DNA from: C-114 sp963719285
GTDB lineage: Bacteria; Chloroflexota; Limnocylindria; Limnocylindrales; CSP1-4
DNA length: 64,000 nt
Direction of reading: 5' to 3'
Assembly (NCBI GenBank): GCA_963719285.1
Contig: CAVRBO010000003.1
Span: 62,001 to 126,000 of the forward strand
The position numbers and the translations under genes are program-made. The notes beneath the pieces were generated by a model, which did not search any database, was not told the origin of the DNA, and was given only the letters and a program-made list of their open reading frames with translations. Position 1 is the first letter of the stretch, and each line of letters starts with the position of its first letter. Of the stretch, positions 25,447 through 33,841 are shown piece after piece.

Positions 25447-26769
25447 ATGGACGGACCTGGCGAACCGACCGACGACCGCTGGAACGGGCGCCCGTACGTC
25501 GCGCCGGTCGGCCGCGTCGGTCGGCGAGCACCGCTGTCGCCCTGGGTGATCGTTGCGACCGTCGCCCTCGTGACGGCCATCCTCAAGCCCTGGGGGGCGT
25601 CGGGCGGGCCGCAGCCCGCGGGCGCGACGGCCGATCCGCAGGCGTCCGGATCGAGCCCTGGCGCGCAATCATCGGCTGAGGCGACCGGGCCGACCGAGGC
25701 AGACCGGTCCTTGCTGAGCGTCTGCCACAACACGGATGCGTGGCTCGTGGCGACCGTCGAGGCGTCGCGCGGCCAGACCCTCCGGATCCTGCGCGTCCTG
25801 TCGCCCGGTCGTCCGGCCGAGCCGGGCGATCCGGCCGTGCCTCGCGTGGTCTTCGGGTCGGAGCGGGTCATGGACCTCGGTTGGTGCGCGCCCGTCGTCG
25901 GGGACGGTCGGTCGTCGGGCGTGACCATGGTCGAGGCCCGGATGATCGTCGATGGCCGGGCACAGGCCGTTCCGCTGGTCGACGACATGCCGGCCGGCGG
26001 GTCCGAGTTCGGCGCGCTCTACCCACCGCCCCAGGTCGCGGCGTTGACGGGGCCGAAAGGCCGGCCACGTCCACCGCAGGAGCCCCAGATCGCGACCTGG
26101 ACGACCGGCGTCTATGTCTTCACCCTTCACGAGGCGGAGGGAGGGGTCCATTCCTTCGCGGTCGACCTCGAGATCCTGCCACCCCGGGCGACGCCGCCAC
26201 CGGCTCCACCCACGACACGGCCGACGGTCGGCTCCGAGTCGACCGGCTCCCCTGCCACGACGGCACCGGACCCGGCGCCGGCGATCACTCGTCCGGAGGA
26301 CGACGAGATGGCGAGCCTGTGCGTCGGTGCGGACGCCTGGCTCGTGGCAAGCGAGGAGCAGGTCGCGGGCCGGGCGATCCGGACCCTGCGGGCGATCGAT
26401 CCCGTGGTCGCGATCCGGCCCGACGACCCGGCCATCCCGTGGGTCCGTATCCCGGCGGACCGGTTGAGCGCTCTCGGCTGGTGCGGGCCCGAGTCGGGCA
26501 TCGCCCGGATGGCCGACCCGACGTCGGTGCAGGCATGGGCACTCACTCGCACGGGCATCCGGACGCTGACCCTGGCGCGGCTCCGGCCCAGCGGCGCCAA
26601 TTCGAGCCTGGGCGGGCTGTACCGTCCGGCGCCGCCCCGCCCCGCGACCGGCCCGACCGCCGCCTGGCCCGCCGGCCGCTACGTGTTCCGGGTCCTGTCC
26701 GGCGACGGTCGGACGGTGACCTTCGGCGTCGAGGTGACCCCGACGATCCCGGGCGCGCAGGTCCCCTGA
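25447..26769 (+). CDS. Membrane-anchored extracellular protein with a duplicated novel domain
   Basis: 440 residues. One N-terminal membrane segment (residues about 30-47, LSPWVIVATVALVTAILKP) is followed by a Ser/Ala linker and two copies of a domain of about 150 residues, joined by a Pro/Thr linker. Each copy starts with a C-x(6-7)-AWLVA motif (SVCHNTDAWLVA; SLCVGADAWLVA), has a central GWC[AG]P motif and ends with a G[VR]YVF strand followed by a hydrophobic strand (HSFAVDLEI; VTFGVEVTP). The paired cysteines suggest a disulfide per copy. I do not recognise the domain. It starts 14 nt after livF but ends at its own small terminator; function unknown. Confidence 0.65.
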   Translation: MDGPGEPTDDRWNGRPYVAPVGRVGRRAPLSPWVIVATVALVTAILKPWGASGGPQPAGATADPQASGSSPGAQSSAEATGPTEADRSLLSVCHNTDAWLVATVEASRGQTLRILRVLSPGRPAEPGDPAVPRVVFGSERVMDLGWCAPVVGDGRSSGVTMVEARMIVDGRAQAVPLVDDMPAGGSEFGALYPPPQVAALTGPKGRPRPPQEPQIATWTTGVYVFTLHEAEGGVHSFAVDLEILPPRATPPPAPPTTRPTVGSESTGSPATTAPDPAPAITRPEDDEMASLCVGADAWLVASEEQVAGRAIRTLRAIDPVVAIRPDDPAIPWVRIPADRLSALGWCGPESGIARMADPTSVQAWALTRTGIRTLTLARLRPSGANSSLGGLYRPAPPRPATGPTAAWPAGRYVFRVLSGDGRTVTFGVEVTPTIPGAQVP

Positions 26770-26775
26770 TCGCGC

Positions 26776-26795
26776 GCGGCCAGAGGGCCGCCTTT
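26776..26795 (+). terminator. Short intrinsic terminator
   Basis: GCGGCC and GGCCGC form a 6-bp stem with an AGAG loop, followed by CCTTT. It lies directly after the stop codon of the duplicated-domain protein and before the promoter of the next operon. Confidence 0.5.
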
Positions 26796-26817
26796 GTGCA
26801 CGGAGTGGGCGCGTCAG

Positions 26818-26846
26818 TTGCGCGCTCGCGGCGTGCGTGCTAAAAG
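26818..26846 (+). promoter_or_regulatory. Promoter of the polar amino-acid ABC operon
   Basis: TTGCGC (26818-26823) and TAAAAG (26841-26846) are separated by 17 bp. Transcription from about 26853 leaves a leader near 57 nt containing the GGAGGAG ribosome site of the binding-protein gene. Confidence 0.5.
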
Positions 26847-26909
26847 ACCACCACCGTCGGCCGTTCCCTGTGCGCTCTCCGGCGGGCCGAGCTCTTGGAG
26901 GAGAACCCT

Positions 26910-27854
26910 ATGTCCTTCCGAGGACGCGCCTCGCTCATGCTGGCGAGCGTCGTGCTCGTGTCGGCCTGCACGGCCGCCGCGACGCCAGAACCCACGCCCG
27001 CCCCCACCGCCGCGCCGGCGACTGTCGCCCCGAGCACCGGCACCACCGAGTCGATGGCTCCGGAGACGGCAGCGCCCGCGACACCCGTCGCCGGCGGCCT
27101 GCTCGACAAGGTCCTCAAGGCCGGGGAGCTGGTCGTCTCGACCGACCCGAACTACGCACCGCAATCCGTCCAGAAGCCCGACGGCACCTACGAAGGCTTC
27201 GACATCGATGTGGCGACCGAAGTCGCCAAGCGCCTCGGCGTCACGGTGAAGTTCGTCACCCCCGACTGGGCGCTCATCACCGCCGGTAGCTGGTCCGGTC
27301 GATGGGACGTCAGCGTCGGCTCCATGACGGTGACGGCCGATCGCCAGAAGGTGCTCGACTTCAGCCCGCCGTACTACTACACGCCGGCCCAGCTGACCGC
27401 CAGCGTGGCCTCCGGCATCACGACCATCGACGGTCTCGCCGGCAAGTCGATCTGCGCCGGAGCGTCGACGACGTACCTCGACTGGTTGAGCGGCAAGAAG
27501 CTCGACTTCGGAACCCTCTCCCCGACGACCTCACCGCCGGCCGGCATCAAGACCGTGTCACTCAAGACCGACGCCCTGTGCCCCCAGACGTGGAAGTCCG
27601 GGCGGAACGACTTCCAGGGGTGGCTGAGCTCCTCGACTACCGTCGACGGCGCGATCGCCGCCGGCCTGCCGGTCGTGAAGGTCGGCGATCCGGTCTACTT
27701 CGAACCGCTCGCCATCGCGGTCGACAGGAGCGGGCCGGCGGACGCCGACTTCATGGCCAAGCTGACCCAGATCGTCAACGACATGCACGCAGATGGGACG
27801 CTCTCCACGATGTCCCAGAAGTGGTTCAAGGCTGAACTGACCAAGGGCCCGTAA
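26910..27854 (+). CDS. Amino-acid ABC transporter substrate-binding lipoprotein (SBP family 3)
   Basis: 314 residues from ATG 26910, preceded 6 nt upstream by GGAGGAG. A lipobox (VSAC) is followed by a long Thr/Pro/Ala linker (residues about 25-65) and a family 3 binding domain: GELVVSTDPNYAPQSV, GFDIDVATEVAKRLGV, DVSVGSMTVTADRQKVLDFSPPYYY. It would bind a polar or charged amino acid for the permease/ATPase encoded next. An insertion containing two Cys (LCPQTWKSG) is not typical and could be structural. Confidence 0.9.
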   Translation: MSFRGRASLMLASVVLVSACTAAATPEPTPAPTAAPATVAPSTGTTESMAPETAAPATPVAGGLLDKVLKAGELVVSTDPNYAPQSVQKPDGTYEGFDIDVATEVAKRLGVTVKFVTPDWALITAGSWSGRWDVSVGSMTVTADRQKVLDFSPPYYYTPAQLTASVASGITTIDGLAGKSICAGASTTYLDWLSGKKLDFGTLSPTTSPPAGIKTVSLKTDALCPQTWKSGRNDFQGWLSSSTTVDGAIAAGLPVVKVGDPVYFEPLAIAVDRSGPADADFMAKLTQIVNDMHADGTLSTMSQKWFKAELTKGP

Positions 27855-27876
27855 CGGATCCGGCCGGGTAGTCATC

Positions 27877-27903
27877 GATGGGGGCGCGCGCTGCGCCCCC
27901 ATC
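27877..27903 (+). terminator. Perfect hairpin between binding-protein and permease genes
   Basis: GATGGGGGCGC and GCGCCCCCATC form a perfect 11-bp stem with a 5-nt loop. No U-run follows, so it probably acts as attenuator or as 3' stabiliser of the binding-protein message. Confidence 0.6.
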
Positions 27904-27920
27904 ACCTATCGGGAGACGGC

Positions 27921-28778
27921 ATGACGAGCGGCGGTGGCGGCGGCGACCTGTCCAGGCAGGTCAACTTGGACATGATGGCCATCGCGCATCCGGCTGCCAT
28001 CGTCTCGGACATCGCCCGGGCGCGAACGCGCGCCAACCTGCGCTTCCGGCTCATCTTCGTGTTGACCTGGATCATCCTCGTGGGCGGCCTGGCGCTCGCG
28101 CTGGCCGAGAGCGGCAAGGTCGACCCGACCTTCCTGAACAAGTGGGGCGGGTTCATCCTGGCCGGCGTCCCGGTCACCATCTTCGTCTCGATCACGTCGA
28201 TCCTGCTGGCGATCGTGTTCGCGATCCTGGGCGCGCTCGGGCGACTGTCCGGCAGCGCGCCGATCTACGCGGTCGCCACCCTCTATGTATCGCTCGTGCG
28301 GGGCACCCCGCTCATCGTCCAGATCTACTTCGTGTACCTCGCCCTGCCTCAGTTCGGCATCGTCCTGGACCCGTTGCCGAGCGGCATCCTGGCGCTGTCG
28401 TTCAATTACGGCGCCTACCTGACCGAGATCTTCCGGGCCGGCGTCGAGGCGATCCCACGCGGCCAACGTGAGGCGGCCGGGGCGCTCGGGATGACCGGGG
28501 CTCACACGATGCGCAAGGTCATCCTTCCGCAGGCCGTCCGCATCGTCATCCCGGCCATCGGCAATGACTTCATCTCGATGATCAAGGACTCCTCGCTCGT
28601 GTCGCTGGTCACGATCCAGGAGCTCTTCTACCGGGCCAACAACGTCGGAACCCAGACCTTCCGCAACTTCGAGGCCCTCCTCGTGGCCGCGGTCGTCTAC
28701 TGGGTCATGACCATCGTGTTCAGCTTCTTCCAGGAACGCCTGGAGAAGCGGATGGCCGAAAGCGACCTTCGACTATGA
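27921..28778 (+). CDS. Polar amino-acid ABC transporter permease (HisM/GlnP family)
   Basis: 285 residues. Membrane helices begin at about residue 42; the EAA-loop typical of this family is EAAGALGMTGAHTMRKVILPQA. The segments LYVSLVRGTPLIVQIYFVY and NYGAYLTEIFRAGVEAI are characteristic of HisMQ/GlnP permeases. A single permease suggests a homodimeric channel. The stop overlaps the ATPase start by 4 nt. Confidence 0.93.
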   Translation: MTSGGGGGDLSRQVNLDMMAIAHPAAIVSDIARARTRANLRFRLIFVLTWIILVGGLALALAESGKVDPTFLNKWGGFILAGVPVTIFVSITSILLAIVFAILGALGRLSGSAPIYAVATLYVSLVRGTPLIVQIYFVYLALPQFGIVLDPLPSGILALSFNYGAYLTEIFRAGVEAIPRGQREAAGALGMTGAHTMRKVILPQAVRIVIPAIGNDFISMIKDSSLVSLVTIQELFYRANNVGTQTFRNFEALLVAAVVYWVMTIVFSFFQERLEKRMAESDLRL

Positions 28779-29614
28779 GCGCCCAGATGACCGGACCATC
28801 GACCGATCCGTTCGCGATCCCCGGCAAGCTCGTCGCACCGGGCGCGGCGCCCATCGTCCGGCTCCAGGGGATCGAGAAGTACTTCGGCGCGAACCATGTG
28901 CTCCAGGGCTGCAACCTGGACGTGTATCCGCGCGAGACGATCTGCCTCATCGGCCGCTCGGGGAGTGGCAAGTCGACCCTGCTGCGCTGCACGAACTTCC
29001 TCGAGGAGCCGACGGTCGGTTCGGTCGAGGTGGACGGCCTGCGCGTCGACGCCGATCCCCTCCACTCGCGGGATCGTGCCCATCGGGAGCAGATCCGGCA
29101 GATCCGGATGCGCGCCCAGATGGTCTTCCAGGACTTCAACCTGTTCCCGCACATGCGGGTCATCGACAACCTCATCGAGGCACCGATCAACGTGAAGAAG
29201 GTGCCCCGCGACCAGGCCGTCGCGACCGCCGAGAAGTACCTCGACAAGGTGGGCCTGCGCGAAAAGCGCGACGAGTACCCGGCCCGTCTGTCGGGCGGCC
29301 AGAAGCAGCGCGTGGCGATCGCCCGTGCCCTCACGATGGAGCCCAAGGTCCTCCTCTTCGACGAGCCGACGTCCGCCCTCGACCCCTCACTCGTCGGCGA
29401 GGTCATCACGGTCATGGAGGAGCTCGCCCACGAAGGGGCCACGATGATCGTGGTGACCCACGAGATGGCGTTCGCCCGCGAGGCGGCCGACCGGGTCTAC
29501 TTCATCCAGGAAGGCGCGTTCGTGGAGGCCGGCCCACCGGAACAGGTCCTCGACACCCCGAAGGACGAGCGCACCCAGACGTTCCTCGCCCGGTTCCTCG
29601 CCGAGAACCGCTGA
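28775..29614 (+). CDS. Polar amino-acid ABC transporter ATPase (GlnQ/HisP family)
   Basis: 279 residues from ATG 28775 (ATGA overlap). Walker A GRSGSGKST, Q-loop VFQDFNLFPHM, signature LSGGQKQRVAIARAL, Walker B VLLFDEPTSALD and switch His in VVTHEM. It has an extra N-terminal stretch of about 25 residues before the core. It energises the upstream permease. The gene ends 7 bp from a convergent gene. Confidence 0.95.
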   Translation: MSAQMTGPSTDPFAIPGKLVAPGAAPIVRLQGIEKYFGANHVLQGCNLDVYPRETICLIGRSGSGKSTLLRCTNFLEEPTVGSVEVDGLRVDADPLHSRDRAHREQIRQIRMRAQMVFQDFNLFPHMRVIDNLIEAPINVKKVPRDQAVATAEKYLDKVGLREKRDEYPARLSGGQKQRVAIARALTMEPKVLLFDEPTSALDPSLVGEVITVMEELAHEGATMIVVTHEMAFAREAADRVYFIQEGAFVEAGPPEQVLDTPKDERTQTFLARFLAENR

Positions 29615-29621
29615 CCCGCCC

Positions 29622-30044
29622 TCAGCGCGGATCGGGCTCCTGGTAGATCTCCAGCACCGCACGTCCGAGGCCGGCCAGCCCGACGATGACCACGAACACG
29701 CCCGGCGCATGGTCTGGCCGGAACTGGTCGAGCGGGCCCGAGCCGAACAGCCCGAGCAGCCGGAGCACGAACCCGAGCAGCCCGAGCCCGAGGATGATGA
29801 GGAAGGCCGGCAGCCGGTCGATCTCGAGCGGCCGTTCACTCGCGAGCCGGAGCGTGACCAGGGCCAGGGTGGCCATCGCCGCCAGGAACACGAGGATACC
29901 GGTCGACTCGAACGCGTTGCCGGTCGTGGGCGGGAGCCCATCCGCGACCACGATCGTCCACCACGGCAGGACGCAGCCCGCCAGCAGCACGAACGCGAAC
30001 ATGGCAGCCATCGCGCGGCCGCGGCCGAGGGGTCGACGGTGCAT
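29622..30044 (-). CDS. Small membrane protein with about four helices
   Basis: 140 residues from ATG 30044. Four hydrophobic segments are visible (MAAMFAFVLLAGCVLPWWTIV, TGILVFLAAMATLALVTLRL, LPAFLIILGLGLLGFVLRLLG and PGVFVVIVGLAGLGRAVLE). No family recognised. It starts 12 nt after the hpt stop and is the third gene of that operon. Confidence 0.65.
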   Translation of the reverse strand: MHRRPLGRGRAMAAMFAFVLLAGCVLPWWTIVVADGLPPTTGNAFESTGILVFLAAMATLALVTLRLASERPLEIDRLPAFLIILGLGLLGFVLRLLGLFGSGPLDQFRPDHAPGVFVVIVGLAGLGRAVLEIYQEPDPR

Positions 30045-30056
30045 CGTTTCGGTCGG

Positions 30057-30653
30057 CTACTCGCCCGCGCCGTAGACCTCGGGGCGCAGCACGCCCACGA
30101 AACGCAGGTTGCGGTACAGCTCCCCGTAGTCGAGGCCGAACCCGACGACGAACTGGTCCGGGATCGTGAAGCCCGTGTAATCCACCGGGATCTCGACCAG
30201 CCGCCGGGCCGGCTTGTCGAGCAAGGTGCAGATCCGGAGCGAGTGCGGGCCCTTGCCGCGCAGGTAGCGCAGGAGGTAGTTGAGGGTCAGGCCCGTGTCG
30301 ATGATGTCCTCGACGAGCAGGACGTCCTCCCCGGCGATCGACGCCGAAAGGTCCTTGAGGATGCGGACCAGTCCGCTGGACTCGGTCGACGCGCCGCCGT
30401 ACGAGCTCACCTCCATGAGGTCGATCCGGAGCGGGATCGAGATCTGGCGCATGAGGTCGGCCATGAACGGCAGCGAGCCCTTGAGTACGCTCACGAGGGT
30501 GAGCCGGCGGCCTGCGAAGTCGGCGCTGATCTGCGCGCCGAGCTCGGCGATGCGGGCCCGGATCTCCTCCTCGGTGAGGAGCACCTCGGCGACGTCCGCC
30601 TCGAGATCGGCGGTCTCCGGCGTCGGCACGGGCGGCACGGAGGTGTCAGCCAT
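30057..30653 (-). CDS. hpt: Hypoxanthine phosphoribosyltransferase
   Basis: 198 residues. The PRPP-binding motif VLLVEDIIDTGLTL and the flexible-loop/purine-site segments (LVSVLKGSLPFMADL, DLMEVSSYGG, IPDQFVVGFGLDY) identify a purine-salvage phosphoribosyltransferase converting hypoxanthine or guanine to IMP or GMP. An N-terminal extension of about 25 residues precedes the core. The start overlaps the 3' end of the nuclease-like gene by 8 nt. Confidence 0.95.
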   Translation of the reverse strand: MADTSVPPVPTPETADLEADVAEVLLTEEEIRARIAELGAQISADFAGRRLTLVSVLKGSLPFMADLMRQISIPLRIDLMEVSSYGGASTESSGLVRILKDLSASIAGEDVLLVEDIIDTGLTLNYLLRYLRGKGPHSLRICTLLDKPARRLVEIPVDYTGFTIPDQFVVGFGLDYGELYRNLRFVGVLRPEVYGAGE

Positions 30654-31278
30654 CGGTGGTCACCGCGGTCGTAGCGGCTTTCGCGGCCGCCGGGCGGCCG
30701 GCCCGGCGGCGGCGGTTCCGGCGATGGGTGGGCCGAGAGGTGGGTTTGTCGAGGGCGAGTGTCGCGACCTGCGCCTCCGTGCCCGCGAGCGCGGCCGGTG
30801 CGGCCGGCAGCGCGGGGATGGGCGGGATCGGCGCCGTCGGCGGCATCGACGGGATCGCCGGCGCGAGATCGTCGGTCGTGGTGGCCGTCGCCGGACGGGG
30901 TGGCGTCGACTGGCCCGGCGTGCCGCTCATCGCGCCGATGAGCCCGTGCTTGCCGTACTTGAGCATGAGCGCCCGGAAGTCACGGCCATAGAAGAGCTTG
31001 ATCCGGATGCCGGGGTACAGCTCGCGCAGCCGGCGCAGCTTGCGGTTCTTCTTGCGCACGAGGCTCTGCTTGAGCGTCGTCATCTCGACGTAGAGCTCGA
31101 GGTCGGGCAGCCAGAAGTCGGGGGCGAAGCTCTCCACGACGAGCCCGTCCAGGTTCCAGAGGATGGGGAACACGTGGGGCTCGTACTCCCAGCGGACCTC
31201 GTAGAAGTCGAGGATCCGAGCGAACTCCGCTTCGCTCGCGTGAGCGAAGGGGGGACGCGGGGCGGTCGATGGCTCCAT
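30646..31278 (-). CDS. Unrecognised protein, possible degraded PD-(D/E)xK nuclease domain
   Basis: 210 residues from ATG 31278. Residues about 15-100 have the order of a restriction-endonuclease-like fold: ILDFYEVRWEYEPHVF, SFAPDFWLPDLELYVEMTTLK and IKLFYGRDF. PDF plus Y-V-E is like nucleases of the PDFxLP...YIEVKG type, but the usual Glu-x-Lys is EMT here and the Lys lies three residues later. The second half is a Pro/Thr/Ala linker ending in a basic RRNRRRRAGR tail. A TACACT element 8 nt before the ATG may be a leaderless -10. First gene of the hpt operon. Confidence 0.6.
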   Translation of the reverse strand: MEPSTAPRPPFAHASEAEFARILDFYEVRWEYEPHVFPILWNLDGLVVESFAPDFWLPDLELYVEMTTLKQSLVRKKNRKLRRLRELYPGIRIKLFYGRDFRALMLKYGKHGLIGAMSGTPGQSTPPRPATATTTDDLAPAIPSMPPTAPIPPIPALPAAPAALAGTEAQVATLALDKPTSRPTHRRNRRRRAGRPAAAKAATTAVTTDG

Positions 31279-31328
31279 CGGCGCCCAGTGTACCGGGTCG
31301 CGGGCCCGAACCGTAGGCGGGTCGCGTG

Positions 31329-31349
31329 GATACTCCCATGGGGTATCAT
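31329..31349 (+). promoter_or_regulatory. CsoR-type operator overlapping a leaderless -10
   Basis: GATACTCCCATGGGGTATC (31329-31347) is a near-perfect inverted repeat of the ATACCCC...GGGGTAT type bound by copper-sensing CsoR proteins. It overlaps TATCAT (31344-31349), which is followed by 6 nt and the csoR ATG at 31356. Negative autoregulation is inferred. Confidence 0.7.
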
Positions 31350-31355
31350 CCGGGC

Positions 31356-31730
31356 ATGGCCACCAGCTCCACCGGCTCGACCGTTCCCCGACGCGCCACC
31401 AAGGCGGCACCCTCCCCGGACGATTTCCGCCATTCCTACTCGAAGGACAAGGCTCAGTTGGCTCGGCGACTGTCGCGCATCGAGGGCCAGGTCCGCGGGA
31501 TCGCCCGGATGATCGAACGCGACGAGTACTGCATCGACATCCTCCAGCAGACCTCCGCCCTCCGGGCGGCCGTGGACGCGCTGTCGATCCTCGTGCTCGA
31601 GGACCACGTCCAGGGCTGCGTCCGCACGGCCGCCGAGCGGGGCGAGGCCGACGCGTACGTCGATGAGGTCATGGACGTCGTCCGGCGCACGCTGGGGCGG
31701 CCGATCCGGAGCGGGCCCCGCTCGACCTGA
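31356..31730 (+). CDS. csoR: CsoR-family copper-sensing repressor
   Basis: 124 residues from ATG 31356; an earlier in-frame ATG at 31326 would place the operator inside the gene. All-helical CsoR core: QLARRLSRIEGQVRGIARMIE and IDILQQTSALRAAVDALSILVLEDHV. The Cu(I) ligands Cys59, His84 and Cys88 keep the 25- and 4-residue spacing of characterised CsoR proteins. Copper binding should release DNA. No copper exporter is adjacent, so it probably acts on distant targets as well as on its own promoter. Confidence 0.9.
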   Translation: MATSSTGSTVPRRATKAAPSPDDFRHSYSKDKAQLARRLSRIEGQVRGIARMIERDEYCIDILQQTSALRAAVDALSILVLEDHVQGCVRTAAERGEADAYVDEVMDVVRRTLGRPIRSGPRST

Positions 31731-31857
31731 CCCGCACGACCTGGCCGGCGGCCCGCGTTCCGTGCACGACCCGTAGTACTCACCGGTACGAACGGGGAGG
31801 ACCCCGGGACCGGTCGGGGGATGGCCGGAAGCGCTGCGTCGACGCACCATCTTGAGC

Positions 31858-33507
31858 GTGACCGAGTCTCGCCCGATCAGGTTGCCCGTCGTGGCTCCCG
31901 AAGTCGCCGCCCCGCCCCGCTTCGTCGAGCGGCGCCTGACGTCGCGTCGCGCCGAGGACCGGATCGTCCACCAGGAGACCCGCCTGCTCGCCGGCGCACT
32001 GGATGAGCTCGCCGCCCATCGGTCCGCCGAGGCACGGCTCGCGGGCATCCTCGCCCTCATCGCCCGGGTGGTCGGCGCCCGCCGAGCCGCGGTCCTGGCC
32101 GATGGTCTCGAGCGCCGGGTCGCCGTCTCGATCATCGACGCCGAGGACGAGGCCGCTGCCCAGGCGCTCGCCGCCTGGCTCGACGCGGCGGCGCCAAGAT
32201 CACGTTCCGACCGGGCCGCCGCGCCCGCCGCGGCCGTCTCGGTCGCCAGCCAGGGGGCGCTCGACGTCCACGGGGCGCCCGTCGCCGATCCCGCCACCGA
32301 AGCCGTCGGGACATACGCGCTCGTCGCCCTGCCCGGAACGGCCGGGACCGTGCTCGGGTTCGACTTCCCGACCGCCGCTGCAGCGGCCGCGCTGAACGAG
32401 CGCCTGCCGACCGCGATGGCCCGGCATGCCGCGCTGATCCTGTCGCTCGCCGCCACGGAACTCGCCCACGAACGCGAGTTCGCGACGCTCCGGGCACGCG
32501 ACGCCGAGCGGACGCACTTCGTCTCCACGGTCGCCCACGAGCTGCGGACGCCGCTGACCGGACTGAGCGGCTACCTCGACCTGATCCTGGACGGCAAGGT
32601 CGACGACGCCACCGTCGAACGCGAGTTCATCGGCCGGAGCCGGGTCATCGTTGACGCGATGTCGGAACTGGTCGGCGATCTCCTCGAGCTCTCCCAGCTG
32701 GAGTCCGGCACGCTCGGCCTCGAGCTCCGACCGGTCTCGGTGGAGGAGCTCGGGACGAGGGTCGTCCATCGGCTCGACCCGATCGCGATGGAGCGGGGCA
32801 TCGCCCTGACGACCGACCTGCCACCCCGCCTCCGGACCGCGACCGGCGACCGGCGCCGGATCGAGCAGATCCTGACCAACCTCGCCGGCAACGCGGTCAA
32901 GTTCTCGGCCGCCGGCGGCGTCGTCGAGCTGGCCGGGTTCTTCGACGGACCGGTCGCGCTCATCGCGGTGCGCGACGAGGGCGCCGGGATCGTGCCCGGC
33001 GAGCGGGACCTCATCTTCGACCGCTTCTACCGGATGGCCGACCACGACCGGACCCCGGGCACCGGCCTGGGGCTGCCGATCGCCCGCGAGCTCGCCCGGG
33101 CCATGGGCGGCGACCTGGACGTCGCGTCCGTGCCCGGCTCGGGCTCGAGCTTCATCCTCGCTCTGCCGGGTCCGATGCCGGTCGACCGCGACGTGCTGGC
33201 GGTCGCCCTCGTGCGGTCCATCGCCACCGAGGAGATCCGGCTCGAGGAGCGAGCCGTCCTGCGCGCGATCCGCGCGTCCGAGTTCGAGCCACGACCCGTG
33301 CCCACGCCGCTCAACGGCCGGCGCGCCGGCCCCGGCCCGACGCTCGTGTCGTCCGACGGCCCCCGGCCCGACCCCGATGACGCGGATCGCGCCGATGGCG
33401 GCCCGACGGGAACCGTCGTCGGCCCGCGCAGCGCCGGGGCGCGGGTGGTCCGCCTCCACACGATCGACGGCGCGGCGACCCGCCCCGACGCGCCCGCCCC
33501 CGCCTGA
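31858..33507 (+). CDS. Soluble sensor histidine kinase
   Basis: About 549 residues from GTG 31858; a TTG two codons earlier (31852) is possible. An N-terminal GAF-like region (about 45-195) precedes a HisKA segment with the phospho-acceptor in FVSTVAHELRTPLTGLSGYL. The HATPase_c boxes are N (LTNLAGNAVKFS), G1 (VRDEGAGI), F (FDRFYR) and G2 (GTGLGLPIA). No membrane helix is seen. The C-terminal 110 residues are Pro/Arg/Asp-rich. No response regulator is adjacent, so it is an orphan kinase. Confidence 0.85.
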   Translation: MTESRPIRLPVVAPEVAAPPRFVERRLTSRRAEDRIVHQETRLLAGALDELAAHRSAEARLAGILALIARVVGARRAAVLADGLERRVAVSIIDAEDEAAAQALAAWLDAAAPRSRSDRAAAPAAAVSVASQGALDVHGAPVADPATEAVGTYALVALPGTAGTVLGFDFPTAAAAAALNERLPTAMARHAALILSLAATELAHEREFATLRARDAERTHFVSTVAHELRTPLTGLSGYLDLILDGKVDDATVEREFIGRSRVIVDAMSELVGDLLELSQLESGTLGLELRPVSVEELGTRVVHRLDPIAMERGIALTTDLPPRLRTATGDRRRIEQILTNLAGNAVKFSAAGGVVELAGFFDGPVALIAVRDEGAGIVPGERDLIFDRFYRMADHDRTPGTGLGLPIARELARAMGGDLDVASVPGSGSSFILALPGPMPVDRDVLAVALVRSIATEEIRLEERAVLRAIRASEFEPRPVPTPLNGRRAGPGPTLVSSDGPRPDPDDADRADGGPTGTVVGPRSAGARVVRLHTIDGAATRPDAPAPA

Positions 33508-33587
33508 GCGCGCCCCGGCCGACCCAGCGGCAGCCGGTGGCGGAACGCGTTCCGACCTACGCCCGGGGTCGTGGAATCGCGCCCCGG

Positions 33588-33628
33588 TTTTCCACCAAGA
33601 TGTGGACGGTCGGGGGATTCGTGGATAA
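33588..33628. other. Cluster of three DnaA-box-like 9-mers
   Basis: TTTTCCACC (33588-33596), TGTGGACGG (33601-33609) and CGTGGATAA (33620-33628) match TTATCCACA or its complement at about 7, 7 and 8 of 9 positions. They lie in the 334-bp gap before rsmG, a gene often found near oriC. No dnaA, dnaN or rpmH is in the window. Confidence 0.35.
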
Positions 33629-33633
33629 GTCCG

Positions 33634-33662
33634 TTGACACCCCGTTGACGCCCCCTTAACGT
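33634..33662 (+). promoter_or_regulatory. Sigma70-type promoter of rsmG
   Basis: TTGACA (33634-33639) and TAACGT (33657-33662) are 17 bp apart, a near-consensus promoter. The leader to the rsmG GTG would be about 170 nt; I see nothing structured in it. Confidence 0.6.
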
Positions 33663-33841
33663 CCGGCATCCGCACACGGGTCAGAACGCCGTAGGGTAAC
33701 GTGGCTCGCGAGGGCGTCGGGGAGACCCGGCCAAGGGACCGAGCGAGCGATGGAAGACCGATCCGATCTCCCGAGGTGCGCACAAAACGACGCCGGGAGC
33801 GGCGCGCCGACGGGCTGCACGTTCACCTCCCAGGAGGGTGC

